Shown here one piece after another: positions 43,772-51,790 of a DNA stretch of 64,000 nt. The DNA comes from a virus. The stretch's first letter is position 1, and each line of letters begins with the position of its first letter. A program made the translations under genes and the position numbers. Below the pieces are notes generated by a model, which saw only the letters and a list, made by a program, of their open reading frames with translations, was not told where the DNA came from and searched no databases. Where the stretch lies: the IMG/VR virus record IMGVR_UViG_3300024260_000006, positions 1-64,000 of that record. The stretch is one strand, 5' to 3'.

Positions 43772-45010
43772 TTACAATGCACCCCAATCAAGAAAATTAT
43801 ATAAAAATATAAATGGTATGAACCCGTCTACATACATCAAAAGTGGAATTTTATTCATGATCTGTTGTAGTGCTTCTGCGTCTTCAGCTTCTTTTCGTGC
43901 TTTTTCATTCAAAGATACTGATTCTAAAAATTCTTTTAGTTCTTCTGCTAAATCTGACTTCTCTTCTCTACCCTCAGCTTTCAATGATTCACCATCTAAT
44001 TGTAATTCTTGATCTGGGATTGGAATTGCTGAATATTTACTTCTTATGATTCCCAATAATTCTTTTGATAATGCTAATGTATATTTTCTAATCCATTGTC
44101 TACCTGATGCATTTATTGAATTATATGTAATAAACTTATATGGTGCATTTGATGGATTACTTGTTTTACCAGTTGTTGCTGATGATGTTGTAGTTTGCAT
44201 ATCTGATTTTAGATAATATTCAAACCATATTTTACTTCCTGAATCACCAGTTGTTGGTAATGGAAATATTCTTAAATTGTTGTTTGTGATTTCAAATGAA
44301 TATGCTGATTTTCTTACTTTATCATTTATTTCAATTGATTGTGCTCTTATGATGTCATATGATATAGGTCTCATTACAAAACTAACAGCTGGTGATGATC
44401 CACCAAATCCATACATATCAAGCATCTGTCTTTGATCATAGTTACCACCATATGGATCATAATATCGTGTCATAGATGCCATACCATCATTAAATACTCT
44501 ATGAATCATTAATCTACCAGATGACTCTGATACATTTGCCCATAATGTTTGCAAATTATAATCTTGTTCACCATTGACCAATGTTATATATCCACGTTTC
44601 ATATCAATATTACCACCAATACCAATCGCTTGTCCATATTGTTCTGATAATGTTATTGTCATACCCATATTTGGATTATGTGGTTCTTTTACTTCAGTTC
44701 CTAATGATCCTGATATTCTATCTTCTGATCCATATGAGTCCCACATCCAATTTCTAATATTATAATTATTTATATGTAGTGAATATTCTGATATAGCTTC
44801 TTCAAAACATGCGTAAATTGATGAACTTGGCATCTCAATTTCCATAACTGGAAATCCTAATCGTCTTGCAGTCCATTTACACACATCAACACTCTCTGAC
44901 AAGAATGTTTGATCAGTATTATATATTAAAAATGGTGTATCATCTTGTGCTGATGTTGTTATTGTTGGGTCTGCATATCTATATGCGAATTTTGTATTTG
45001 TGTCTGACAT
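43772..45010 (-). CDS. 13: neck / head completion protein, gp13-like
   Basis: 412 residues. CKWTARRLGFPVMEIEMPSSSIYACFEEAISEYS at about 45-78 and SGRQWIRKYTLALSKELLGIIRSKYSAIPIPDQELQLDGESL near 310-350 are characteristic of gp13 in marine T4-type phages (T4's is 309). A C-terminal helix and a hydrophobic end (PLLMYVDGFIPFIFLYNF) are an extension that may be a frameshift or recombination scar, as the last 28 residues look unlike the rest. Confidence 0.75.
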   Translation of the reverse strand: MSDTNTKFAYRYADPTITTSAQDDTPFLIYNTDQTFLSESVDVCKWTARRLGFPVMEIEMPSSSIYACFEEAISEYSLHINNYNIRNWMWDSYGSEDRISGSLGTEVKEPHNPNMGMTITLSEQYGQAIGIGGNIDMKRGYITLVNGEQDYNLQTLWANVSESSGRLMIHRVFNDGMASMTRYYDPYGGNYDQRQMLDMYGFGGSSPAVSFVMRPISYDIIRAQSIEINDKVRKSAYSFEITNNNLRIFPLPTTGDSGSKIWFEYYLKSDMQTTTSSATTGKTSNPSNAPYKFITYNSINASGRQWIRKYTLALSKELLGIIRSKYSAIPIPDQELQLDGESLKAEGREEKSDLAEELKEFLESVSLNEKARKEAEDAEALQQIMNKIPLLMYVDGFIPFIFLYNFLDWGAL

Positions 45011-45024
45011 TGTTTATTTAATTC

Positions 45025-45348
45025 TTAAATATAATTTGATATTGGTGTTTTACTTGAAAAATTATTCTTTGGTATGAATTTCTTCATATATCGTAATATT
45101 GAATCGGTAGAAGCTACATCAGATTTTGCTGTTATTACAATATCATGTCCTTCCCAATGTGCCATATCCATTCCACCCATTCCCATCTTTTCTAATAATT
45201 TACCATCCGTTGTTAATAATTTACCACTTAATGATTTTTTATAATAAAATGCTTCTATTACTTTTTTATCTTTAGGTGTCAATGCCTCTTTCAACAACTG
45301 AATTTCTTCCTTAATAATCTGTCTTAATTTCGATTCTGTAAGTTTCAT
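45025..45348 (-). CDS. tagged accessory protein
   Basis: 107 residues. Tag ends LLKE (21), followed by ALTPKDKKVIEAFYYKKS and a domain with KMGMGGMDMAHWEGHDIVITAKSD. The His/Met-rich middle could bind metal or nucleotide. Unknown. Confidence 0.7.
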   Translation of the reverse strand: MKLTESKLRQIIKEEIQLLKEALTPKDKKVIEAFYYKKSLSGKLLTTDGKLLEKMGMGGMDMAHWEGHDIVITAKSDVASTDSILRYMKKFIPKNNFSSKTPISNYI

Positions 45349-45362
45349 TTAATATGCTCCAA

Positions 45363-45722
45363 TTATATATGTAATAATTTTTTCCATTGACTATGCAGTA
45401 ATGATATTGAATTGGGTCTTATATTACCATATTGCACATTATCCCAATCCCTAACACCTGACGCTGACATTGATTTTGCTACTTTAACTCTAAATTCATT
45501 TGGTATCGTTTCATCTTTCCAATTCACTAAACTAACATCAATCCACGGATTTGGTCTTGTTGATTTAATCACCTTAACTTTTAATTTCAATCCACGTAAA
45601 TCATGTGAAGACAAATAAGTCTTCAATTGTTTACCATATTCAACATAACCCTGCCACTCCTCTTTTGAGATGGCTTCATCCAATTCTTGAAATTCTCCTA
45701 TTACAATATCTTTTAGTTTCAT
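45363..45722 (-). CDS. accessory protein with variant leader
   Basis: 119 residues. Leader MKLKDIVIGEFQELDE, whose L-D-E then A would be a protease site, followed by a beta/alpha domain LKLKVKVIKSTRPNPWIDVSL. First gene after the 45772 promoter-like element. Confidence 0.65.
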   Translation of the reverse strand: MKLKDIVIGEFQELDEAISKEEWQGYVEYGKQLKTYLSSHDLRGLKLKVKVIKSTRPNPWIDVSLVNWKDETIPNEFRVKVAKSMSASGVRDWDNVQYGNIRPNSISLLHSQWKKLLHI

Positions 45723-45771
45723 TTAATATGCTCCGATTGGTTAATTATATAGAAAATACAATATATATATA

Positions 45772-45800
45772 AATATAGAATAAAAACATTAAAACAACAA
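45772..45800 (-). promoter_or_regulatory. promoter-like element TTGTTG-N17-TATATT
   Basis: Minus-strand TTGTTG (45795-45800), 17 bases, TATATT (45772-45777), then TATATATATA. Same geometry as 2871 and 23876 though the spacer differs. It lies about 50 bases upstream of the 119-residue gene. Confidence 0.5.
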
Positions 45801-45842
45801 CTTTTTTCACTTTTTTTCATTTTTTTTTGTTTTTCTTCATAT

Positions 45843-45876
45843 AAAAAAAGGGAACTACGTTAATAGCTCCCTTTTT
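45843..45876 (-). terminator. terminator after the major capsid gene
   Basis: Arms AAAAAGGGAACT and AGCTCCCTTTTT (one A/G mismatch) around a short loop with A- and T-tracts on both sides, so it may work in both directions. It lies 43 bases after the gene 23 stop and before the next promoter-like element. Confidence 0.75.
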
Positions 45877-45918
45877 GGTTTATTTCAGATTAACTAACCA
45901 ACTATATAAGTGTTATTA

Positions 45919-47541
45919 TTATACAGTTTCTAGTCCATGACAGAAGATTTTACCATAGAATTCTGGTCGAACCATTTTCTTAGCATATCTTGTCATCACA
46001 CCTTTTCTTGGTGTGAAGTTCTTAGGATCATAAACTAGTGGTGACATTAACAATGGCACATATGGTGCATATACAGCTCCAGTTTCAAAGAAATTACTTC
46101 CTCTAAATCCAACCAATATAGCATTCTCTGTCATATAAGGATTCTTATAAACAGTCCATCTGTTTTTCAATGCACCAATTGCTGATACACCCATAGCGAA
46201 TTGTTCTTTTGTACCATCTGTATCAGCATGGAATCCTGGAATAGATTCGATAACTGTTGCAACAGTTGGAGAACATACTAAGAAGTTTGCACCACCACGT
46301 AATGTTAATTTATGAATGTTGTTTGACACTCTTTGAATTCGTTGTCCAAGAGTTTGATACCATTCGGCTTTCGTGTAAGCATATGCCGCTTGTGATACTG
46401 AATCACCAGCAAATGTACTTGAACTAGATACCCAATCGTAACCAACTTTAGCTGACCAATAATCAACTGTTACAGCGTCAAGCAATAACATATCAATTAT
46501 TTCCAAATCAATTTCCATTGAGATGTATTCACTCAAGATAGAAGTTAATTCAGCTTCAGCATCAACAGCGTGATATGCTGTTAAATCTTGTGCAATTTCT
46601 GGTGTCCATACAGCTTTCAACTTTCTAGTTTTAGCAATGATCGTTTGAGATTTTAACTCAAGATTGATCTCTGGAATTGCAATATCCGTTTCAGGATTGT
46701 TTGCTGTACCAGTAGATTCAAAATCACCTCTTGTAATGTCAGTAGGTTGTTTCAAGTAATCAATACTTAAACTAGCAGTTACTGCATCACCAGATGCTCC
46801 AGATACAAAGAATACAAAGTTGTTTCCTGATATCGCATGGAACTGTGATAATGATCCTTTAATGTTTCCAGTTGTTTGTACATTGTACGCTCTAATAGCT
46901 TTTTCATCAGCTCGTGGAAATGATGATTTTGGTATAGCAACCTTCCACCAGTTTCCACCAGCGGCAATCGCATTAGATTGAGATACTTCAGTATCATAAT
47001 TCCAATCATCAACACCATCAGCCGCAGATGCAGTTGTTAATGTTGTTATTGTAAGTGATGATTGAGATACAGTGTATCCATATCTACCAACACCATATAA
47101 ACCATTTACACCGTAAGGGGCACTTGATCCTGATGGAGTATTAGGTCCAGTTTTACCATAAAAAGATTGATCTGCTGTGATGTTACCTACAGTATTTCCA
47201 TATTTGAAATCTAAGTAGAATACCAATCCAGATGGTAAGTTCATCGGTTGTACTGATACAAAATCCTGTGCCGCAATGTCACTAAAGATTCTTCGTACCA
47301 ATGGTAATGCTACACCTGACCATTCTTCTGAATTAGCCGATGTTCCTGTTGAAGTTGCTTCTTGTACTAACTGTTTCGCTTGATTTTCAAGTAATACAGC
47401 CATGCTTGATTTGTCATAATCAGATTTTAGACCCTCTAATAGTCCATAACCATCCCATTTGTCAACCAATTCTCGTGCAACATCAACCATTTTTCGTGTT
47501 TCTGTTAAGCCTTTTAAAGCTTCATTTAATTGTTGTCTCAT
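45919..47541 (-). CDS. 23: major capsid protein (gp23)
   Basis: 540 residues (T4 gp23 521). The N-terminal 65 residues are a propeptide-like helix region (MRQQLNEALKGLTETRK, LLENQAKQLVQEATSTG), with possible cuts after QLNE and near LVQE. RRIFSDIAAQDFVSVQPMNLPSGLVFYLDFKYG is the gp23 signature, and the C-terminal FTPRKGVMTRYAKKMVRPEFYGKI is typical. It forms the head hexamers. A separate gp24 vertex gene was not found here. Confidence 0.95.
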   Translation of the reverse strand: MRQQLNEALKGLTETRKMVDVARELVDKWDGYGLLEGLKSDYDKSSMAVLLENQAKQLVQEATSTGTSANSEEWSGVALPLVRRIFSDIAAQDFVSVQPMNLPSGLVFYLDFKYGNTVGNITADQSFYGKTGPNTPSGSSAPYGVNGLYGVGRYGYTVSQSSLTITTLTTASAADGVDDWNYDTEVSQSNAIAAGGNWWKVAIPKSSFPRADEKAIRAYNVQTTGNIKGSLSQFHAISGNNFVFFVSGASGDAVTASLSIDYLKQPTDITRGDFESTGTANNPETDIAIPEINLELKSQTIIAKTRKLKAVWTPEIAQDLTAYHAVDAEAELTSILSEYISMEIDLEIIDMLLLDAVTVDYWSAKVGYDWVSSSSTFAGDSVSQAAYAYTKAEWYQTLGQRIQRVSNNIHKLTLRGGANFLVCSPTVATVIESIPGFHADTDGTKEQFAMGVSAIGALKNRWTVYKNPYMTENAILVGFRGSNFFETGAVYAPYVPLLMSPLVYDPKNFTPRKGVMTRYAKKMVRPEFYGKIFCHGLETV

Positions 47542-47567
47542 TACAATTTTCTCCGTTTGTTATATTT

Positions 47568-48548
47568 TTAACTAATAATACCAGCTAGCTTTTTAAATCT
47601 TTTAGCTATCTCTGATGTTTCGTTAATTATTTCTTCACTTTTTTTAGATTTTGTAGATTTTGTTTTTCTAGATGATCCACCTGGAAGTACATGTTCTTTC
47701 AAAGATTTCTTTCTATCGATAGATGTATTTTTCTTATACGATTCTAACAATACTGAATATGCTAACTTAATCTCACGAGTTGTATTTGTTCTATCGAACG
47801 TTTCAACAACTTGCATTTTTGAATCTTTATCCAAATTAAACATTTGAAATACTTTGTTAGTATATAAAAGTTTTGCATTCAACATGTTAATCTCATGCAA
47901 TTTATCTTTTAAGAATACAACAGCTTCCTTATGTTCTTCTAATTCAGATTCTAATTCAGTGTATTTAGTTTTAAGCTCTTCAAGTTCTTCTTCGTCATCT
48001 TCTTCATCGTCATCGGAATAATCCATATCTTCGTCATCTTCTTCTTTGAATAAGTTTTCGTCAATATCATATTCTTCTTCATCTTCGTCATCGTCAGAAT
48101 ATTCATCTTCGTCTTCTTCTTCATTAATGTCCTCATCAACTTCTTCTTCATCATCTAAGTCTGCATTTACATTATCGATTTCAGCATCTAATTCATCGTC
48201 ATCGGAATATTCTTCGTCATCTTCTTCATTAATGTCTTCATCAGCATCTTCATCGATGTCTTCATCAATGTCTTCATCAACTTCTTCATCAACTTCTTCG
48301 TCAACTTCTTCATCAACTTCTTCATCAACGTCCTCGTCAACATCTTCGTCGAATGATTCCTCATCTTCATCCTCATCACCCATTTCATCTTCATAATCTT
48401 CATCGTCATCTTCTTCTCTCAATTTAGTTGATAAGATAGATCGTAAGTGTGGTTCAAATGCTTCTTGTAATTGCATCTTTGCGTTTTCTAAAGCAACGGC
48501 TTTTATTGATTTTGCATCGGCGATTGCTTCCTTTAATATGTCACTCAT
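47568..48548 (-). CDS. 22: prohead core scaffold protein (gp22)
   Basis: 326 residues from the ATG at 48548, preceded by CAGGAGA; the upstream start at 48593 has no such site. MSDILKEAIADAKSIKAVALENAKMQLQEAFEPHLRSILSTKLREE is the gp22 start of marine T4-types, with the L-Q-E and A cut site. Residues about 45-200 are a very acidic Asp/Glu repeat. A coiled-coil of 200-260 and a basic end (RKTKSTKSKKSEEI) follow. It builds the core that the tagged proteins may bind. Confidence 0.85.
   Translation of the reverse strand: MSDILKEAIADAKSIKAVALENAKMQLQEAFEPHLRSILSTKLREEDDDEDYEDEMGDEDEDEESFDEDVDEDVDEEVDEEVDEEVDEEVDEDIDEDIDEDADEDINEEDDEEYSDDDELDAEIDNVNADLDDEEEVDEDINEEEDEDEYSDDDEDEEEYDIDENLFKEEDDEDMDYSDDDEEDDEEELEELKTKYTELESELEEHKEAVVFLKDKLHEINMLNAKLLYTNKVFQMFNLDKDSKMQVVETFDRTNTTREIKLAYSVLLESYKKNTSIDRKKSLKEHVLPGGSSRKTKSTKSKKSEEIINETSEIAKRFKKLAGIIS
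48234..48351 (-). repeat. 12-base tandem repeats in the scaffold gene
   Basis: Roughly ten copies of a 12-base unit of the type GTTGATGAAGAA (coding V-D-E-E / D-I-D-E). They build the acidic arm of gp22 and differ mostly by silent or Asp/Glu changes, a sign of slippage within a selected acidic tract. Confidence 0.85.
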
Positions 48549-48584
48549 ATTCGTGTTCTCCTGATTCTTTATATATCTTGGAAG

Positions 48585-48654
48585 TACAATCATTCGGTTG
48601 GATTGTAATGGTATGTTTTTATGTCTTTAGACACCGTATAAGGTACAACGGTGT
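48585..48654 (-). other. two stem-loops in the gene 22 leader
   Basis: TACAATC/GATTGTA (48585-48591 with 48601-48607) and ACACCGT/ACGGTGT (48631-48637 with 48648-48654). Both lie between the promoter-like site and the gene 22 ATG, in the untranslated leader. They may affect mRNA stability or translation of the abundant scaffold. Confidence 0.45.
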
Positions 48655-48673
48655 ATTTTATTGTATATTAATA

Positions 48674-48688
48674 AATATATACTACTTA
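48674..48688 (-). promoter_or_regulatory. promoter-like element AAGTAGTA-TATATTTATTAATATA before gene 22
   Basis: Minus-strand TATATT (48674-48679) then TATTAATATA, preceded by AAGTA. It matches the sites before sheath and head genes and lies 126 bases upstream of the scaffold ATG. Confidence 0.45.
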
Positions 48689-48797
48689 ATTTTTTTGAAT
48701 GAAATAATTCATTTTATTTTCATTTTTGTTAAATAACCACTATTATGTTACGTTATTTGGAAATTCACTTTTAGGAAATATCTTTTTAAAGTTCTTT

Positions 48798-49682
48798 TTA
48801 GCTGTTCATCCACTTATATTCCGATACCCAACGATCAAGGTCCTTTATCATAGCTCGAATTTGCTTCATTCCTTTTGAATTATCAGACGGATCAATATAT
48901 CTAGATGTTAATGCTCTAATTTCTTTTTGTCCAAAAAGTTGATGGGGTCCTCTCCTTTTCCACGATGCGTCTAATTTCTTTGTAACGGCTCTTATATCTC
49001 GTAGTACAGCTTTTGGGTCAGCAGTTTGGTTCAATTTTTGAATTTCTTCTTTAATAAATTTTCTCAATTTTGACTCTGTAATTTTCACTGTTGATTCATT
49101 TCTACCTTTGGTTGACCGACCTTTATTATACTCAGGGTCAAGCTTTCCCATCCTAATTAAAATATCTCTTAACATTTCTCTATCAACTGAATCATATCCA
49201 ATTTCAAAATTTGGTTTCTTTTTTAATAATACTGAATACGCCGCTTTTATATCGTTCACTTTTAGAATTCTTTTCTTTTTATCTGGATAAACTCCTTTTG
49301 GCCCATAAAAACCATTCATATATTTAACAAATTCTTTTAATTCTGATTCTATAAAATTCATTTTTGACTCTTTTTTTAGTCTACTTTTTTCTCGTCTACC
49401 ACGATTTTTAGACTCTGCTTCAAATCCTGTTATTTTTCCTTTTTTATGTGATGCATCTTTACAGTCACCATTTCCATACGTGCCTTTATCTCTGTTATAT
49501 TTATTTAATTCAGCTCTATATTTCTTTGATTTATCAGATGATTGAAATTTCTTATATTCATCTTTATAATCACGTTTAGCTTTTTCATCCAAACTAAATA
49601 ATTTATCCTTATCTGACTTACTCACTTTTTGACGTTTTTTACCTATTTGACTTTGTTTTGTTATATTGAATATATTTTTCAT
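48798..49682 (-). CDS. three-module protein with an internal tag
   Basis: 294 residues. Module 1 (1-107) is Lys-rich with GDCKDASHKKGKITGFEAESKNRGRR. Module 2 (108-198) reads MNFIESELKEFVKYMNGFYG and has VNDIKAAYSVLLKKKPNFE. Module 3 begins with VKITESKLRKFIKEEIQKLN, the common tag with GTG as its first codon (49088), then ADPKAVLRDIRAVTKKLDASWKR. It may be a fusion of three cargo genes, or the GTG may be an independent start. The tag here ends LNQ, so a protease cut is less certain. Confidence 0.65.
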   Translation of the reverse strand: MKNIFNITKQSQIGKKRQKVSKSDKDKLFSLDEKAKRDYKDEYKKFQSSDKSKKYRAELNKYNRDKGTYGNGDCKDASHKKGKITGFEAESKNRGRREKSRLKKESKMNFIESELKEFVKYMNGFYGPKGVYPDKKKRILKVNDIKAAYSVLLKKKPNFEIGYDSVDREMLRDILIRMGKLDPEYNKGRSTKGRNESTVKITESKLRKFIKEEIQKLNQTADPKAVLRDIRAVTKKLDASWKRRGPHQLFGQKEIRALTSRYIDPSDNSKGMKQIRAMIKDLDRWVSEYKWMNS

Positions 49683-49689
49683 AATTTAT

Positions 49690-50010
49690 TTATCTTGGTG
49701 GTTTCGATTCCCAAGGTCCCCAAACTCCAGTTTCTACTATTTTCTTTCGTGCTTCTTCTTTTGTATATTTATAAATTTTAGCGTATCCTTTAACTGGAAT
49801 TCCACCCAATCTATAATATAAATCTTTAGATATACTAAATTCGTTACCATTACTATAGTCTTCAACCTTATCGCCTACCTCTAACCAACAATGACCAAAT
49901 GGTTTTCCATCTGTTTGTAATATGGCAACACCATGACATAATAAATACTTCTTATTTGAATCAGTATATAATATGTGATTACAGTTAGCTTGATAACAAT
50001 CGCCTGCCAT
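49690..50010 (-). CDS. small transglutaminase/papain-like Cys-His protein
   Basis: 106 residues. GDCYQAN (Cys), LLCHGVA and FGHCWLEVGDKVEDYSNG (His-x-W-x-E and Asp) give a Cys-His-Asp layout like transglutaminase-core or NlpC/papain peptidases. It has no tag, but lies in the tagged-gene bank. Substrate unknown. Confidence 0.5.
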   Translation of the reverse strand: MAGDCYQANCNHILYTDSNKKYLLCHGVAILQTDGKPFGHCWLEVGDKVEDYSNGNEFSISKDLYYRLGGIPVKGYAKIYKYTKEEARKKIVETGVWGPWESKPPR

Positions 50011-50011
50011 T

Positions 50012-50284
50012 TTATTTCTTTACCATACTCCAATATAAATTTGCAAGTTGATTTATTTTTAATTTATTTAATTTTACCTTCATTGGGTCTTTGACTTTAT
50101 TCCACACCAACATAATTCCGTTAGCTGTTTGAGCATCTACTAATACTCCATTTATCTTTTGTGCTTGATGATTATCCACAATAGATTTCACTTTCATCAA
50201 TACATCTGACATTTTCACTTCTTCATTCAATTTTTGAATTTCTTCTTTGATAAGTTTTCTTAATCTTGATTCTGTTAATTTCAT
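50012..50284 (-). CDS. tagged accessory protein
   Basis: 90 residues. Tag MKLTESRLRKLIKEEIQKLN with E, then EVKMSDVLMKVKSIVDNHQAQ and INGVLVDAQTANGIMLVWNKV, a mixed helix/strand domain. Unknown function. Confidence 0.72.
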   Translation of the reverse strand: MKLTESRLRKLIKEEIQKLNEEVKMSDVLMKVKSIVDNHQAQKINGVLVDAQTANGIMLVWNKVKDPMKVKLNKLKINQLANLYWSMVKK

Positions 50285-50295
50285 ATATATACCTC

Positions 50296-50634
50296 TTATC
50301 TAGTTTTATTCAATTTCAATTTAATACTATTGACATTTTTTCGTGATTGAGCTATATCAAATTTATTACCTCTATGCTCCGTACGTTGTAATCCTTTGTA
50401 ATGCCAACCTAACTGCCATGCCCAATTTTTATCCACATTTGTATACCCATGACGCTTATTATTCCAACCATCCATGAAGGTATCAAAAACTTCAGTGTCT
50501 GGATTCTTAACCTTTAATGATTTGAGAATATCAGCTTTTGGTTTTGGTGGTTTATAATCCAGATCATATTTTTCATTCAACTTTTGAATTTCTTCTTTAA
50601 TAATTTTTCTTAATCTTGATTCTGTTAATTTCAT
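50296..50634 (-). CDS. tagged accessory protein
   Basis: 112 residues. After the tag: KYDLDYKPPKPKADIL and VFDTFMDGWNNKRHGYTNVDKNWAWQLGWHYKGLQ, a Trp-rich domain. Its composition suggests a nucleic acid- or ligand-binding surface. Unknown function. Confidence 0.72.
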   Translation of the reverse strand: MKLTESRLRKIIKEEIQKLNEKYDLDYKPPKPKADILKSLKVKNPDTEVFDTFMDGWNNKRHGYTNVDKNWAWQLGWHYKGLQRTEHRGNKFDIAQSRKNVNSIKLKLNKTR

Positions 50635-50648
50635 ATTATTACCTCCAA

Positions 50649-50951
50649 TTACAGTTTCATATCCTTTTCATATTTTTTAATATCATTAAGAGACAACCAC
50701 TCTGGTTTTTTCTTCAATTTATCATGAATTGCATACATATATTTTATATGGTCTTTTCCACCCCAAAGGTTTCTGATACTTCGACCTCCAAACCCTAAAT
50801 AATATTCACAATCTTGTTGCAGTCTACTCAACAATTTATATAAAAATGTCGGATCTAATGAAATCCCCGACATATCCAATTTTTCTACTAAATTCAATTT
50901 TTGAATTTCTTCTTTAATAATTTTTCTTAATCTTGATTCTGTTAATTTCAT
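50649..50951 (-). CDS. tagged protein with LPD11-like domain
   Basis: 100 residues. After the tag (ends KLNLVE) the domain reads LYKLLSRLQQDCEYYLGFGG, then LWGGKDHIKYMYAIHDKLKKKPEWLSLNDIKKYE. This matches my memory of the large polyvalent protein-associated domain LPD11 (LLSRLxxDC-YYLG-G-R...LW...KPEWL...I..Y). Polyvalent proteins are known to be injected with phage or plasmid DNA, which fits a head-cargo role. Confidence 0.65.
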   Translation of the reverse strand: MKLTESRLRKIIKEEIQKLNLVEKLDMSGISLDPTFLYKLLSRLQQDCEYYLGFGGRSIRNLWGGKDHIKYMYAIHDKLKKKPEWLSLNDIKKYEKDMKL

Positions 50952-51418
50952 AATTTTATTCCTAACTTTTCCAATCTTCTTTTTATTATTGATCTAACAT
51001 CAACATTTGGATTAGAGCCATACTTGACATCATCAAGTTCATCCCATAATCCATCATCAGAAAATGGTAATTTATTCATTGCATCATCAACTGTCATTTT
51101 CTTTTTTAATAATAATCTCAATTCTGATTTAGCATCTTCAACAGTATCGGGATTGTGTGAAAATATATCACCATTATAAGAATCATTCAACTTTTGAATT
51201 TCTTCTTTAATTAATTTTCTTAATCTTGATTCTGTTAATTTCATATTTTTATTTTCCTTAACTTCTTCTGTTTTTGGTATGCGAAACGTCACTATTTTTT
51301 TACCATTTATCGTTGGCATTCCATGCTCATCTTCTGATATAGTTTTTATTACTACTTTTTTATTTTTCCACTTTCCCATAAGAATTGTGTCACCAATTTT
51401 CACATCAATCTTTATCAT
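50948..51418 (-). CDS. fused accessory protein with internal tag
   Basis: 156 residues. Residues 1-58 (IKIGDTILMGKWKNKKVVIK style beta module) are followed by KENKN and then the tag MKLTESRLRKLIKEEIQKLN and a second domain. The bases coding KENKN include AAGGAAA 10 bases before the tag ATG (51244), so the tagged half could be translated alone. The same KENKN junction occurs in the kinase gene at 55786. Confidence 0.7.
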   Translation of the reverse strand: MIKIDVKIGDTILMGKWKNKKVVIKTISEDEHGMPTINGKKIVTFRIPKTEEVKENKNMKLTESRLRKLIKEEIQKLNDSYNGDIFSHNPDTVEDAKSELRLLLKKKMTVDDAMNKLPFSDDGLWDELDDVKYGSNPNVDVRSIIKRRLEKLGIKL

Positions 51419-51424
51419 TTTAAA

Positions 51425-51790
51425 TTACCAATCCCAACCCAATTGTGATTGTGTTCGTGCGAAGTTTTCCATAGCCTCATCTGGTGTAAATGTTTTCATA
51501 TCTTTTGGATTCCAAAATTTATTAAATTCTTTAATTGGCATTCCTTTTTTCGCCCATTTTGTCATACCCAATACCATCATTTGCCAATCTTTTACTATAT
51601 TACCATCAACAACCCATGCATGTTTATATCGCTTACCTTTACTAATCCATTCATTTTGAACTGTACCATATACTATTTTGATCTTTTTACTACCAAGATT
51701 TTTATATGCAGTTTTAAATGCATAAGATACACATTCACCACATGCTATTGTTGATGCTTCATTTAATAATATATTCTTTAATTTTATCAC
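51425..51790 (-). CDS. leader-bearing Cys-His-Asp peptidase-like protein
   Basis: 121 residues. Variant leader MIKLKNILLNE then AS. The domain has ACGECVSYAFKTA (Cys) and GKRYKHAWVVDGNIVKDWQ (His and Asp), as in transglutaminase-like or NlpC/P60-like peptidases. It may act inside the head or on host protein after entry. Cut after LLNE would leave Ala as the first residue. Confidence 0.6.
   Translation of the reverse strand: MIKLKNILLNEASTIACGECVSYAFKTAYKNLGSKKIKIVYGTVQNEWISKGKRYKHAWVVDGNIVKDWQMMVLGMTKWAKKGMPIKEFNKFWNPKDMKTFTPDEAMENFARTQSQLGWDW

Noticed and set aside
45723-45918. tRNA or small RNA in the gap before gene 23's neighbour
   Set aside because: The only structure is the terminator hairpin and the promoter-like site. 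No cloverleaf can be formed there, and I saw none elsewhere, though a tRNA scan would be decisive.
48234-48351. Possible CRISPR-like repeats
   Set aside because: The 12-base units are directly joined without spacers and encode the acidic arm of gp22.
48046-48396. Plus-strand Ser-only reading frame
   Set aside because: It is the complement of the Asp/Glu repeat in the scaffold gene (GAA/GAT read backward gives TTC/ATC-type and Ser codons in another frame). No ribosome site and no protein-like sequence.
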